Shown piece after piece: positions 10,901 to 22,277 of a stretch of DNA of 64,000 nt. The translations under genes and the position numbers were made by a program. Below the pieces are notes generated by a model. The model saw nothing but the letters and a program-made list of their open reading frames with translations. It did no database searches and had not been told where the DNA came from. Origin of the DNA: Scenedesmus sp. ARA3 (taxonomy: Eukaryota > Chlorophyta > Chlorophyceae > Sphaeropleales > Scenedesmaceae); NCBI GenBank assembly GCA_004335835.1, contig RWJK01001503.1, positions 86,094 to 150,093 of the forward strand, given 5' to 3'. The first letter of the stretch is position 1; each line of letters begins with the position of its first letter.

Positions 10901-13900
10901 TCAGAAAGCCAGGGTGAGACTTATCTACTGGATTGATGGCAGCTGCAGGGTACGACCATGTTATGGATCAGACCGCTGGGTGGTATGCGCCAGCATAGCA
11001 CAGGTTGCAGTTGCCTTACCTTTATTTGGAGCAGCTTCACCATTGCCCCTCTTGACCATCATGCCATGCTGCTGTACCGCAAAATCACAACGAATGATAC
11101 AATATAATACAATACCATACACATACGGGGCTTAACCCGCCCCAGGCATTAGCCCAGCGAGCCGCTATTCCGCTCATGGGGGATAGTAGTAATTGCACCC
11201 AGTCCTTTCTTTGTTGTTTGGGCGATCACAATCACCTGCGCAAGTCCGTCAATGAGTTGGGCCAAGATAAAAAATGCAAATGCATGAAAACATTGCACAC
11301 GTTTCGCATGTGCATGCTGTGCTAACCTGGTATGGGGGACCTGAGCAGCTAGCCCAGCACTTGCTTCCAGGCAGGCCATGACACCCCTCCGGAGGCCAGG
11401 TGGCTCCCGCATCCAACACAGGGGCCGGCGTGCCATGACATGACCCCGCCATTAGAATACACTTTGACGCTGTATCCTCCAGCACCCATGTTGGTTCGGC
11501 AGCCGCGTTGGTAGTGCAGATAGCACTTGGGTTTCCCCTGTACCCTGCAGCTACATTGCAGCCTGCTGTGCAGCTGCTGTTCATTGGAGCATCCTTGCAC
11601 TTGTCAGGCCAAGGCAACGCCCCGAGCCCTGCAGCGGCCGGAAGGCCGGGACAGCGAGCTGCGAAGCACGCTCGATGCAATGGTGACCATCCATCAGGTC
11701 TGCATTCAACCGCGGGCGTTCCCGTGTAGCCGCCAGTGGCATTGCACACTCCGATGCATACGTCGCCTGGCTGCGGCATTTTGCAATGTATGGTTGACGC
11801 CCATTTGATGTGTGGGGCCTTAGGAGGTGGTCCAACACACCCTGGCAGTACACACCACCACACCCGACAACAGTAGGTTCAGGGCAATTTTGCGCACCAG
11901 GCACGGTTGATTGAGCCTGGTTTGCTGTAAGGATGTGAAATGCCACTCTCGGAATAAGCACGCACTAGCATGGCGTCAAGCTGTGATACAACAAAGCTTG
12001 TGGACCTGCGCAGGTCCACAATGCATGCATTACGTATGAAACTATCGCAGGCATGCCTTACGTATGAAACTATCGCAGGCATGCATTCGGTTTGATATGA
12101 TGCATGTTTGCATTTACATGCTGGCCATTGCTATTGCACAATCAATCCAACTTCCATAGGATTCACACAAATGTCAGTAAGTGGCACCTACCGTTTTTAT
12201 CGCCACACATGCGAAGGACCCATTCATCGGGTGGCTGCTCTGCGCAGGTGGTCCCTACACAACCTGGCGCACACATGTCCCCCTCTACTGTGTAGTTGCC
12301 TGCTGCCCTGCGACGACCACCACCGCAGGTGAAAGTAGCAGTGTCTGTCACCATCATGTCCATCTCGTACATGCGAGCGTTGTCGTGCACACGGTTGTTA
12401 TGGAAGAGGACAGCCCCAACGAAATCAGCCACACTTGTCCCTGTGATGCTGAGCCCTGCTGTGAGCGTCTTTTCGCCCCACCAAGCCGGAGGTGGCGGCA
12501 GCACCCAGGGAGGTCTCCACAGAGAGGTTAGGCGTTGTGCGCGGTTGTCTTGAATGCAAGTGGTGGAGCTGGAAAATATGGCTTGGGAGTTGAAGAGGCT
12601 AGCACATCCGGCTTGACGTGCAGCAGAGTTGTTACCGCATGACACGCGTGTGCCGTTCAATGTTAGGTTTGACCGTTCTAGGTCCAGCGCTCCACCGCCG
12701 TACATTGCTGTGTTTGACCGCAGCTCCACGTCACCAGAAAACTGCAACACAGAACCAACTGCCTGCACAGCGCCGCCTGCTGAGCTGTCACACGGGCCAA
12801 GTGCCGAGTTGTCCCTGAAGCGGATTGCGCCGTCCGCCTGGAAGGTGCAGCTGGTTAGTCCCACTGCACCCCCGCCTGCACACACCTCATCTCTGTAGTT
12901 ATGACAACCCGATTCGCATGACCTTTGTTTACTATAACCATCCTTGACAGTGTTGCTGAAGAGGTTGGCGGCGGCCTTGAATGTGATGGTGGACTTTGTG
13001 GATGCAAGAGCTCCTCCAGAAGCCTCTCCATAGTCTGGGTAGCAGATGCTCCACGGGGACATCGCAGGGTCGTTGCCAAATGGATCATTATACGGTGCAT
13101 CTAATATCTGTTGGTTCCCTGTGAATGTTGCTGTGCTCCCAAACGTCACATTTGATTCCACGACAGCCATGCAACCGCCACTTCCACAAATCCACTCGTC
13201 TGTCAGTCCAGCAGGCGTGTGGCTGGTTGCAGAGCAGGAAAAGGAACCAGCAAACACAGCCAAGGAACTGTGCAGATACATTGCAGCATGAACAAGGTCA
13301 TAATTGCTGCTCAATGTAGTGCTGCCGTTGACGCGAAGAGTCCCAGAAACAAGAGCTAAAGCCCCTTTAGAGTTCTCTCTGAATGTCGTGGTAGGCCCGT
13401 TGAATACTAGGTTGGTGTAAACCGCCAAGACGCCTGCCCCGCGCCATTCGTCATGCATATACATGTCAAATTCTCCGCTGCTGCCACCCAATGGCCAGAA
13501 GAGTGGCCTTGAAGTAGCAGTGATAGCCTCCCTTTTTTGGCCGTGGTTGGGCGTCCTTAGCTGCTGTTGAGTGCTGTTGCGCTTGCTGATGGGTTGTGCT
13601 GTGACAGGATACGATCGGCGGCTCTTTCCACTAAAAGTGTTGCGGTTGCGCGCAAACAACACCGGACCATTGAAGGTGATGTTGATAGGATCACTGCTGG
13701 ACGGCCCAACACTTGGCATTGCAACCCAAACAAGGAGGTGGGAACACAGCGCAGACATGGTGCGCAATGGGTTAGGACCAGCTCTGGCCGGATCATCCGC
13801 TGTCACAGTGCACTCATGCTGCCATGCATTCCCTCACTGATTGACCGACGCCTGATGAGATTACTACCTTGTCCAATCCTGATGTCTTAGGTAGATATTG

Positions 13901-16900
13901 CTTTCACCACTAGATGGTGCTATTTCAGGTCACTTGAAGCTGAGTGCCGGCATGTTGCATGCTCAAGTAATCGCATGTGCTAACAGTGCACTGTTATGTG
14001 GTCGCCAATGCGCCTTCAAGGTCGGAGCTGTGATGAAACGTGTTCCTGCCAGAAGCTTAGCACCCGGCACTGCATGCAGGTAGATTTTCCTCACTTCTAA
14101 GGACCAGGTGAGACCCTCCGCTGCCCCTCAAAACACTGTGAGGGCCTCATAAGAGCACCCCAGATGTTGTCCACAAACTTTGTGTAGCCAGAAAAGGTTG
14201 CGCCTGATGCTTGAGTGGTGAAACCCGCAGCAGGTGTCAGTCCCAGCTGCATCAATGCTTCATTATGCTGGCAAATGTAAAGCTTTCTGTGCCAGTGGGG
14301 GTAGTAGTCCTCCAGTTCCGATGAGCACCCCACGTCCTCATTGATGTTACCAATGAAGGATGTGTGCGCAAAAGTGAGGGACGCATGCACATCATCTAGA
14401 CTCAGGACTGCTGTGTTGATGATATGCCTGCAGCCAGAGTTCCGTGCACAAGCATCGCAAAGTGGTTTGCAGGTCAGCGACGACGCGTGGACAAAGTTGT
14501 TACCAACTTTGTGTGAGACCAGCAAGGGGTGCACAGCCCCGACGCACAACAAGCAACTGCCCGGCAGTGCAAAAAGCTTCTGATCAACAACACCACTTAC
14601 TGAAAGGTGACCCTGTTGGTCACCAGCGCAGAGCCGCCTGTGCCAGTGCCTCTCCTGACAACAATGCCGCCGCCATCTGGGTTTTTGAGATAGTAACATG
14701 ATGACAGGGGTTGTGTTACAGTGATGTCATTCAGCTCAAGCCTGCCACCAAGCAGTCGAAAGTGGCTTGCCAGATTACAGCTGCTCTTGTCATAGGGTGA
14801 CAGCAACACACTCGGCTTGCTTGCCACTGCACTGCCCTTGATACACACCACCTGCCCAGACTGCAACTCTACTGTGGCATTGAGAGTGAAGTTGCCTGGC
14901 CCAAACACGTAGTTGAAACCGGAGTGCAGCGTCACTGGGGCGGAGGAGTTTTGTCAACATAAACGGGAGGTGTGGTTGGGCAGCCATATGCCTTGCACCC
15001 TGCAACAGAGCCGAGGGCGCCTGTGGGTGCACCCGTAGGTGCTTGCCACACACTTTGATTGCAGGTTGAGACAAACCCTGAGCCCTGTCAAGGTCGGAGC
15101 AGGTGCCAAATCACGCATGAGCCGCAAAATCGGATGAGCTCAAAATTGTGAGTTCAAACTTGCAAGTTGAGCAGTGCCAGGTTAGAGGACTGTGTTTGGT
15201 CAACACTTTGTCAGTGCAGTTTGGGGGCATGTCAAAAGCTGCCGTCAACGTGACGGATTTGTCTCTGATACAAGCAGCTTGATGGGCAGACGTATGTGTG
15301 CGCGGTGTGTCTGCAGTGTATGTTTTGACACCATTCAATGGTCATCAGTGATGCATGTGACATATGGCAAAGTCTTACTCCGACAGATCATGCTGATGAT
15401 GTCCGCTCACTCTGAAGGTTGGTTCACCGCAGCGCGCCAAACACGTGCCGCCATTTGGCGCGTCACAAACTTCCGGCCAGGCTGCCATCACACCAAGGTC
15501 GGAGGGTGGCATGCCATGGCATGACCCGGGCAACTCCTTGCAGTGCCTGGCGTGGGACAACACCCACGCTGGCTCCCCAGCTGCAGTTGTAACGCACTGG
15601 GCCCTCACACTACCCATGTAGCCGGCACTGGTGTTGCAGCGTGCAATGCAGCTGCTGTTGATGGGCGTGTCCCTGCACTTGTATGGCCACATCATTGCTC
15701 CAGGCCTTGCAAGAGCTGGCAGGCCAGGGCAGTGGGCGGCAAGGCATGACCCGTGTGGTGCTGACCAGCCAGCAGCGGTGCATACAACCGTGACTGTCGC
15801 GGGATACCCAGCAGTGGCGTTGCACGCCCCTGAACACGTGCTTCCCAGGTGTGGGATTGTGCATGGTAGCGACGGCGGCCATGTGATGTAAGGTGTGGGA
15901 GGTGGGGGCCCAGGGCAAACGAGGCCTGAGCAGCAGCATAGGTTATGCGGGGCAGAACAGCTACAGCTGAGAGGCTGCTGCAAGCAGGAGGGCGATGCAT
16001 GCATGCCATATGGAGCCACATGTGGGCTTGGCACGCAGTGCTGTAAATCACCTTGCAGCTACAAGCATGTACAGGTATGACGTGATGTGCGCATGTAGCG
16101 CAGCATGCCACATGCAGCAGTGCTGCAGCCAATACCGCCTGGCCGCCAAGTTACAGTGTACAACAGCACCACCACATGCTGTTGCCTTCAGCTGGCGCCA
16201 GCCGGCATAGTGAGGTAACTGTGAAGTTGCAGGTGCTGCTGTCACAGGTGGAACATGCGTCAAGCATCATATGTCAGTAGCATTTGCACAGAGACTGGCG
16301 ATCAGCGTAAACACATCAATTCCCCTTCATGACGGCGTTGACGATGCCTGTTTTGACCATGCCGTTGACACTGTCAGAAATGGGCCATTTCTGAGAAATT
16401 TCATCACATTTTGTATAGGCATGAAAATAGTGTCTATTGCCTGCCGAAGTTGCTTCAGGCATGCCAGGTTATCCTCCATCATAGACAAACAAGTTGTTTG
16501 GACCAACAGTATGACAGCCCTCGGCTGCTGGCCAGCAGGGGCGACACCACGGTGTTGAGAACAGTTGTAGCTCATGGTTTATGCTGCAGTCACATGACTG
16601 CAGAGTGACTAGCTCTGTTTGCCACCGTGACAGCATGCTGCAAACAGGCACTGATAGGTTCTGGTTGTCATGTACCTGTCATGCCATGGCTCGGTGCTCG
16701 TTGCTGCACTGCTTGCTTCTGCTCATGCACCACAACACACATCTTTGTAGACTGTTTTGTTATGGGATTTGAAACATTGGAAACTGTAGTTGCCTTTGAT
16801 GCACTTTTCGCCGTGTGTGCAAGCAGGAGCAGGGCAGGTGGCAGCATGCTGTTGCGCAACAGCAGCAGCTGCAAGACAAAGAAGTAGCTGCATGCACAGA

Positions 16901-16953
16901 CACATCGATGCCGCCAACAGTTTTGCCACAACTCGACCGTTAAGCTGTGCCAT
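7964..16953 (-). CDS. secreted two-module sushi/CCP-like plus Pmp-like beta-helix protein
   Basis: Nine exons inferred: 16953-16731, 15925-15411, 15084-14601, 14427-14146, 13711-12192, 11841-11327, 10822-10329, 9951-9667, 9389-7964 (about 1,910 aa). Exon 1 encodes a signal peptide (start MAQLNG at 16953; hydrophobic LLLCLAAAAVA core) and a Cys-rich stretch. Two modules follow. Each has a 515-nt exon of Cys-rich sushi/CCP-like repeats (GYxGxPxAxC pattern), then long beta-helix exons with repeated GGA and FxxN motifs as in chlamydial Pmp repeats, ending in a paired-Cys tail (A/SPxCV). The A-to-B splice (12192/11841) is in phase, favouring one gene over two. Module B reaches TGA at 7964. Module A has a frame break near 14935-14945 and a weak donor at 14145. 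No C-terminal membrane helix seen. Likely cell-surface or extracellular; ligand unknown. Alternative: two tandem paralogous genes. Confidence 0.75.
9426..9524. other. intronic long hairpin, 41-bp arms
   Basis: Arms 9426-9466 and 9484-9524 are reverse complements over 41 bases with a single mismatch, separated by a 17-base loop. The hairpin sits in the last intron of the beta-helix gene (between exons 9951-9667 and 9389-7964). Such near-perfect stems resemble algal miRNA/siRNA precursors or a small foldback element; no coding function. Confidence 0.9.
11998..12021. other. 24-bp perfect palindrome
   Basis: TTGTGGACCTGC followed directly by its reverse complement with no spacer. It lies in the intron joining module A to module B of the beta-helix gene, 8 bases before a 28-bp direct repeat. 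Confidence 0.9.
12030..12085. repeat. 28-bp direct repeat, 2 copies
   Basis: Two adjacent copies (12030-12057 and 12058-12085), identical except for the last base, beginning TTACGTATGAAACTATCGC. Located in the module A/B intron of the beta-helix gene next to the 24-bp palindrome. Confidence 0.9.
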
Positions 16954-18972
16954 GACGTCAAGCTGCAGCAACTATGCGCAGCCCTACAATTCTGCTGTCG
17001 AGAGGGTCACGGAGTTCTCAAGGAATGTAACAGAAAAATTGCTTGCGACGTGAACGCTGCAAAACGCATTCGGCAGTTTTGGCGCATACCGGAACTGCGA
17101 GCAATTCACGTTTGTGATGACAAGCAGCCAAAGGGGAGCACATAACAGCCTGTTACATGCAAGTTGGCCTAGTCCAGTACTGGATACTTGACTGCACTGG
17201 ACAGGACAGGCACCAATCGTCAGCCAGCGCCTGAACTCTGACAGTATGGTGTGCAAAAACGTTGATGTGGTACACTCGTGACCTGCTAGTTGTTGCAACC
17301 GCAGCAGGCGGCACGTGCTGTGTGCCTACCCTTTCCAAGTTCAAGCTGTTTGCGGATGTTACACCCGGACAGCGCATGACTCTTGCATGTTAATGGCCAC
17401 ACCCAGCAACATACGACATGTCGCAGTCCATTTATAAACATGCTGCGTCCTCTTACAAACATGGTGAGAAACATGCATGCCAGCTGAAACTGCCTAGTCT
17501 GCGCAACACGCTGGACCTGCCAAGTTAACACTGCAGCTGCAGCACAGCGCTGTACTAGCTACCTGTAAATGACATCACATAGCGTGCAGCACAATACACG
17601 GTGTGTTTCGCTGGAATGCTCACATGCAAATGTGATCACTACGTCAACAGTCGTGGCATGCAAGCAAGGCAGCGCAAGGAACCACACCATGGATACCTGG
17701 GGTTTGCTGGTGGCACCCCAAAGGGCGGCAGACAGACGTTGTGCCGTGCACCGCCAGCCGTTGCTGCTATTAAGCCGCACCACCAACAGTACCCTGCTAG
17801 GCTGGGCCAGCTGTGTTGTGCAGTGCCAGTGCTGTACTATGAAAGCAGCGTGGTTGCTGCTGCTGCTGCCAGCCATGTGCAGGGTGTAGGCAGGCGGTCC
17901 TTCACATGTTGACAGAGAGGTTGCATTTCATCGCATGCGTATCAGGATGGCAACACATCCTGCATGCGTATGAACAGCACATTTTGACACATGTGCCCAC
18001 AGATGCACCGCCCCTCGCAGACGCGCACGCATGCTGCTTATCAAGCATTCAGAAAATCAACCATAACAGTGTGAACATGTGAACCACTGGCAGCATGCAC
18101 CGAGCTGACAAAAACAGGACTGCATGTCACCCAGCGCAGATCCTGTGCAGAGCAGCACCAAGTCAACACAAGGAAAGAGATCTGCGTGCTCGCGGCCTCC
18201 ATGCATTCCATGCAGCAACATCTCAGCCTCCTGCCAGCCTGAGCAGCTGAGGAACACTTTCAAACAACCTGCAACCTCATTCTCTACACTTGCCCAGGCA
18301 GGCAACCCGGCCACAAGCTGCTGAGGTAGAACACCTGCAGGCCTGCGAGCACATGCACGCGGCTCTTTACAAGCAACTGCAGGCTCTGCAGACACAAGCA
18401 CACTGCAGACACTGCAGGCACAAGCAACCTGCCAGGGGGCAGCCCCACAAGCGCTGGACGCGAGTGCAGCGTCTCAGCAGCAAGCGGCGCTCCTGCTGTG
18501 TCTCACTCAGCACACAGCCAGGTATGGCCAACATAACAAGAACCACAACAGTACTAGCTGCACAGCGCTGGCACGCGCAAAGAGCAGAGCTACTGCTGCA
18601 AGCAAGGCAGTCAGATTCACGCAGCTGTGTGAAGATCACTGCCAGGCACAGCAGCAGCACATGCGCACACACCACACTCAGCCAGACAGCCACGCTGCCT
18701 GCATTTGCACTGCAGTGGCGGCAGAGCGGTCATCCGCTCGTCTGACATGCAGATCATGTGGTGCTAGGCATGCCACAGCAGCAGTGCGCCGTGCACCATA
18801 CTGTATGACGTAGCTTGTGAGCTGCCTATTGCCGCAACAGACTGCTGCTTCATGCGTATGAAGTCACCCATGACAGCTGGCTCTTTTGCCAGAGCTGCCA
18901 CTGTCCCACACCATGCGCTCAACCGCAGCACACGAAACAGCCTGCACCCTACAAGGTCCAAAACCTCAGCCA
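16954..18972. other. intergenic, no gene recognised
   Basis: Between the start of the beta-helix gene and the stop of the PHT4-like gene, both on the minus strand. ORFs on both strands are short and overlapping, with no family resemblance and no plausible splice chain. It should contain the beta-helix promoter and the transporter 3' UTR; no TATA box or clear polyadenylation signal was identified. Confidence 0.5.
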
Positions 18973-21900
18973 TCAGTCGAAGATGCGCTCCCCTGTGGCA
19001 AACAGGTTCCAGATCACAGTACCCACCAGGTACAAAATGACAGCCACCCGCCACACATCCGTCCAGGTGCCATGTGCCAGCAAATACCCAGTCGCCAGGC
19101 TGCCCAAAACCCCAGCCAGAACCCCGGCCGTGTTGCTAAGCCCCAGCAAAACCCCGGCGTAACGCGGGCCGATGTCTTGGTGGTTTGAGTACAGCCCGCT
19201 TTGGCTGAAGGCGTCAAAGCCTTGCGCGCCCATCATGCACGCGACAGCAGCAGGCAGCGTGGATACATTCTGCAGCTGCGTCAGGCAGAATGCAGGGCCT
19301 AGGAAGCCTAGGGTTTGCATGATCTTGCGCACTGCTGTCACACTGGTGCCGCGCTGCACGAGTGTGTCTGCGATCCAGCCGCCCACGTTTGCTGAGATGG
19401 CCATCGTCATCCACGGCAGCACCGAAAAGATGCCCGACTTGAAGATGTCGCAGCCCAGCACCTGCAGCAGCAGCAGCAGCAGCAGCATAATTTAATTGAG
19501 ATGGCCATAGTCATCCATGGCAGCACTGGAAAGATGCCTGACTTGGAAGATGTCGCAGCCCAGCACCTGCAGCAGCAGCAGCAGCAGCAGCAGCAGTGTG
19601 AGTTGGCTGAGATGGCCATGGTCATCCAGGGCAGCACTGAGAATATGCCGGACTTGAAGATGTCACAGCCCAGCACCTGCAGCAGCAGCAGCAGCAGCAG
19701 CAGTATGAGTTGGCTGAGATGGCCATGGTCATACACGGCAGCACCGAGAGGATGCCTGACTTGAAGATGTCGCAGCCGAGCACCTGCAGCAGCAGCAGCA
19801 GCAGCAGCCGCTGCTTACGCCACATACAAGGAGAGCCGCACAGGCGGTATGTAAACTGCATGCATTCTGCCGCGGCCCAGGGCGGCTGCCGCAAGCATGA
19901 CGCAACAGTGTTGAAGTGACAGGCCTGACCGCCCACCTGGTTGGCGTAGGTGGGCATCCACGTCAACAGGCATGCAGGCGCCATCTTGCAGGCGTCATCT
20001 AATCATAGGCTTTGAGAATGAATGACGCAAGAGTCGCACCGCCCCACCTGGTTGTAATAGGTGGGCATCCAGGTCAGCAGTATGAATGTGCCCCAGTTGT
20101 GGCAAAAGTGGCACACGATGATGGCCCACACCTCCTTGCGGCTCAGCAGCTTGCCCCAGGGGATGCTGCGAGTGGACTTGCCAGACACGCTGGTGTTGGC
20201 AAGGATGTACGCCTGCAGCAGTGACAAGCATTCACCATGAGAAATAAAGCCAAGACACTAGGAATACAGCCAGATTCTGGCTAACTTGCCAGACACGCTG
20301 GTGTTGGCAAGGATGTACGCCTGCAAGAATGAGTACAGTGGTGGCAGGGCTTGTAAGGCAGTGCAGGCAGTGCAGTGAGCATGTCGAATCCTTTATCTTT
20401 CCAGTGATTGCTTGCCCGACACTTGTGTTGGCCAGGATGTATGCCTGCACACAAGAAAGAGGCTGAATGCGAGTATTGCTGCATTTCACTTACACATACA
20501 GCTGGCCAGCTTCAGTTGCTGACTTGCTCGACACGCTCGTGGTGCCCAAAACACACCAGAAACTGCACACACTCCTAGATACCAGCAGCAGGCTGCAACA
20601 TGCGACACCTTGAGCACTGAAATCCAACAAGAGTCCCATAAACCCTCGCCAAACCCACAAAACCCTCCAGAAATGCATGAAAACCCTCGCACCTTCTCTG
20701 CGTTGCTGCACAGCGGGTCCTCCGAGGGTGTGCTCGCCGCCTTGCTGCTCCACAGCCCGTACCACAGCACGCCCAGGCTGCCAAAGCCATAAAACACGCT
20801 GGGCCAGCCCAAGGCCCCAATGAGCCCCGGGCTGAGGGCGAGGCCCGCGATGCTGCCGATGAACATGCCGCTGTACACCAGTGACAGCGAGCGGCTGCGC
20901 TCCGCAACCGGCACCCAGCTGCAGGCATACACCACATGGGGCACAGCAGGCGGGCAGAAGCAGGGGTGAGATGCATGATGCACGCGGAAGTGTGCATTTG
21001 AGTGACAGCCAGCGGCGGCACTCCGTGACCAGCACCCAGCTGCAGGCATTCCAATGCCCATCAGCTGCTGTACTACATGCTGCAGCTGCCGACATCACGC
21101 AGCATGTCATACATAACAGCCGCCGCTCCCTCACCGGCTGAGCAGGTTGTTCATAGCTGGCATAGCAACACCCTCCCCAATGCCCATCAGCGCACGCGCA
21201 GCCAGCAGCCAACACGGTCTGACCCACAAACACTGTTACTACTTGAACCCTGACCGGCTGAGCAGGTTGTTCATGGCCGGCATGGCCACGCCCTCTCCAA
21301 TGCCCATCAGCTGCTGTACTGCACACTGCAGCCGCCCAACACTCTGCACATGCAACCTAACAAAGCACAAAACCACTGCCGCTCACCGGCTGAACATGTT
21401 GTTGATGGCCGGCATAGCCACACCCTCCCCGATGCCCATCAGCGCACGCGCAGCCAGCAGCTGCACATTGTCTGAATTCACAAACACTGTTACTACTACT
21501 CAAACCCTCACCGGCTGAGCAGGTTGTTCATGGCCGGCATGGCCACGCCCTCTCCAATGCCTATCAGCTGCTCCACGCTGCAGCTGCCATAAGCAACATG
21601 TTCCTTGCAACAACGTAACAAACATAACAGCCACCGCTCCCTCACCGGCTGAGCAGGTTGTTCATAGCCGGCATAGCAACACCCTCCCCGATGCCCATCA
21701 GCGCACGCGCAGCCAGCAGCTGCACACACACACACACACACTGTCTGAACTCACAAACACTGTTACTACTATTCAAACCCTCACCGGCTGAGCAGGTTGT
21801 TCATGGCCGGCATGGCATCACCTTCTCCAATGCCTATCAGCTGCTGTACTACACGCTGCAGCCGCCCAACACTCTTCACATGTAACCCAACAAACCACAA

Positions 21901-22243
21901 AACCACTGCTGCTCACCGGCTGAGCAGGTTGTTCATGGCCGGCATGGCCACGCCCTCCCCAATGCCCATCAGGGCACGCGAAGCCAGCAGCGCCGGCAGC
22001 CCCATCTGCGCTGCAATCGGCGTGAAGGCAGTAGCCATGCTCCACCACACCACGCCAAGCCCCAGCACCAGCTTGCCGCCAAAGCGGTCTGCCCAGATGC
22101 CGCCAAGCACCTGAGTCAGCAGGTAGCCCCTGCAATGGCAGCAGCAGCAGCAGCAGCAGTGGTGAACACATGCCTAGCACCAGCTTGCAACCAAAACGGT
22201 CTGTCCAGATGGCACCCAGCACCTGAGTCAGCAGGTAGCCCCT

Positions 22244-22277
<34 letters not shown>

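Noticed and set aside
15895..16080. Plus-strand ORF with a knottin-like cysteine pattern (CCKQEGDACMPYGATCG)
   Set aside because: It lies antisense to and overlaps the sushi exon of the beta-helix gene; its cysteines mirror GCA/GCAGC-rich codons of the real exon and no splice partner or signal peptide fits.
7964..16953. Bacterial origin (contamination or recent transfer) of the Pmp-like beta-helix gene
   Set aside because: It has eight GT-AG-type introns with the same TGCAG acceptors as neighbouring genes and similar base composition.
19499..19782. Reading the repeated VLGCDIF segments as real alternative exons
   Set aside because: None has a donor, and the intact exon alone continues the protein in frame.
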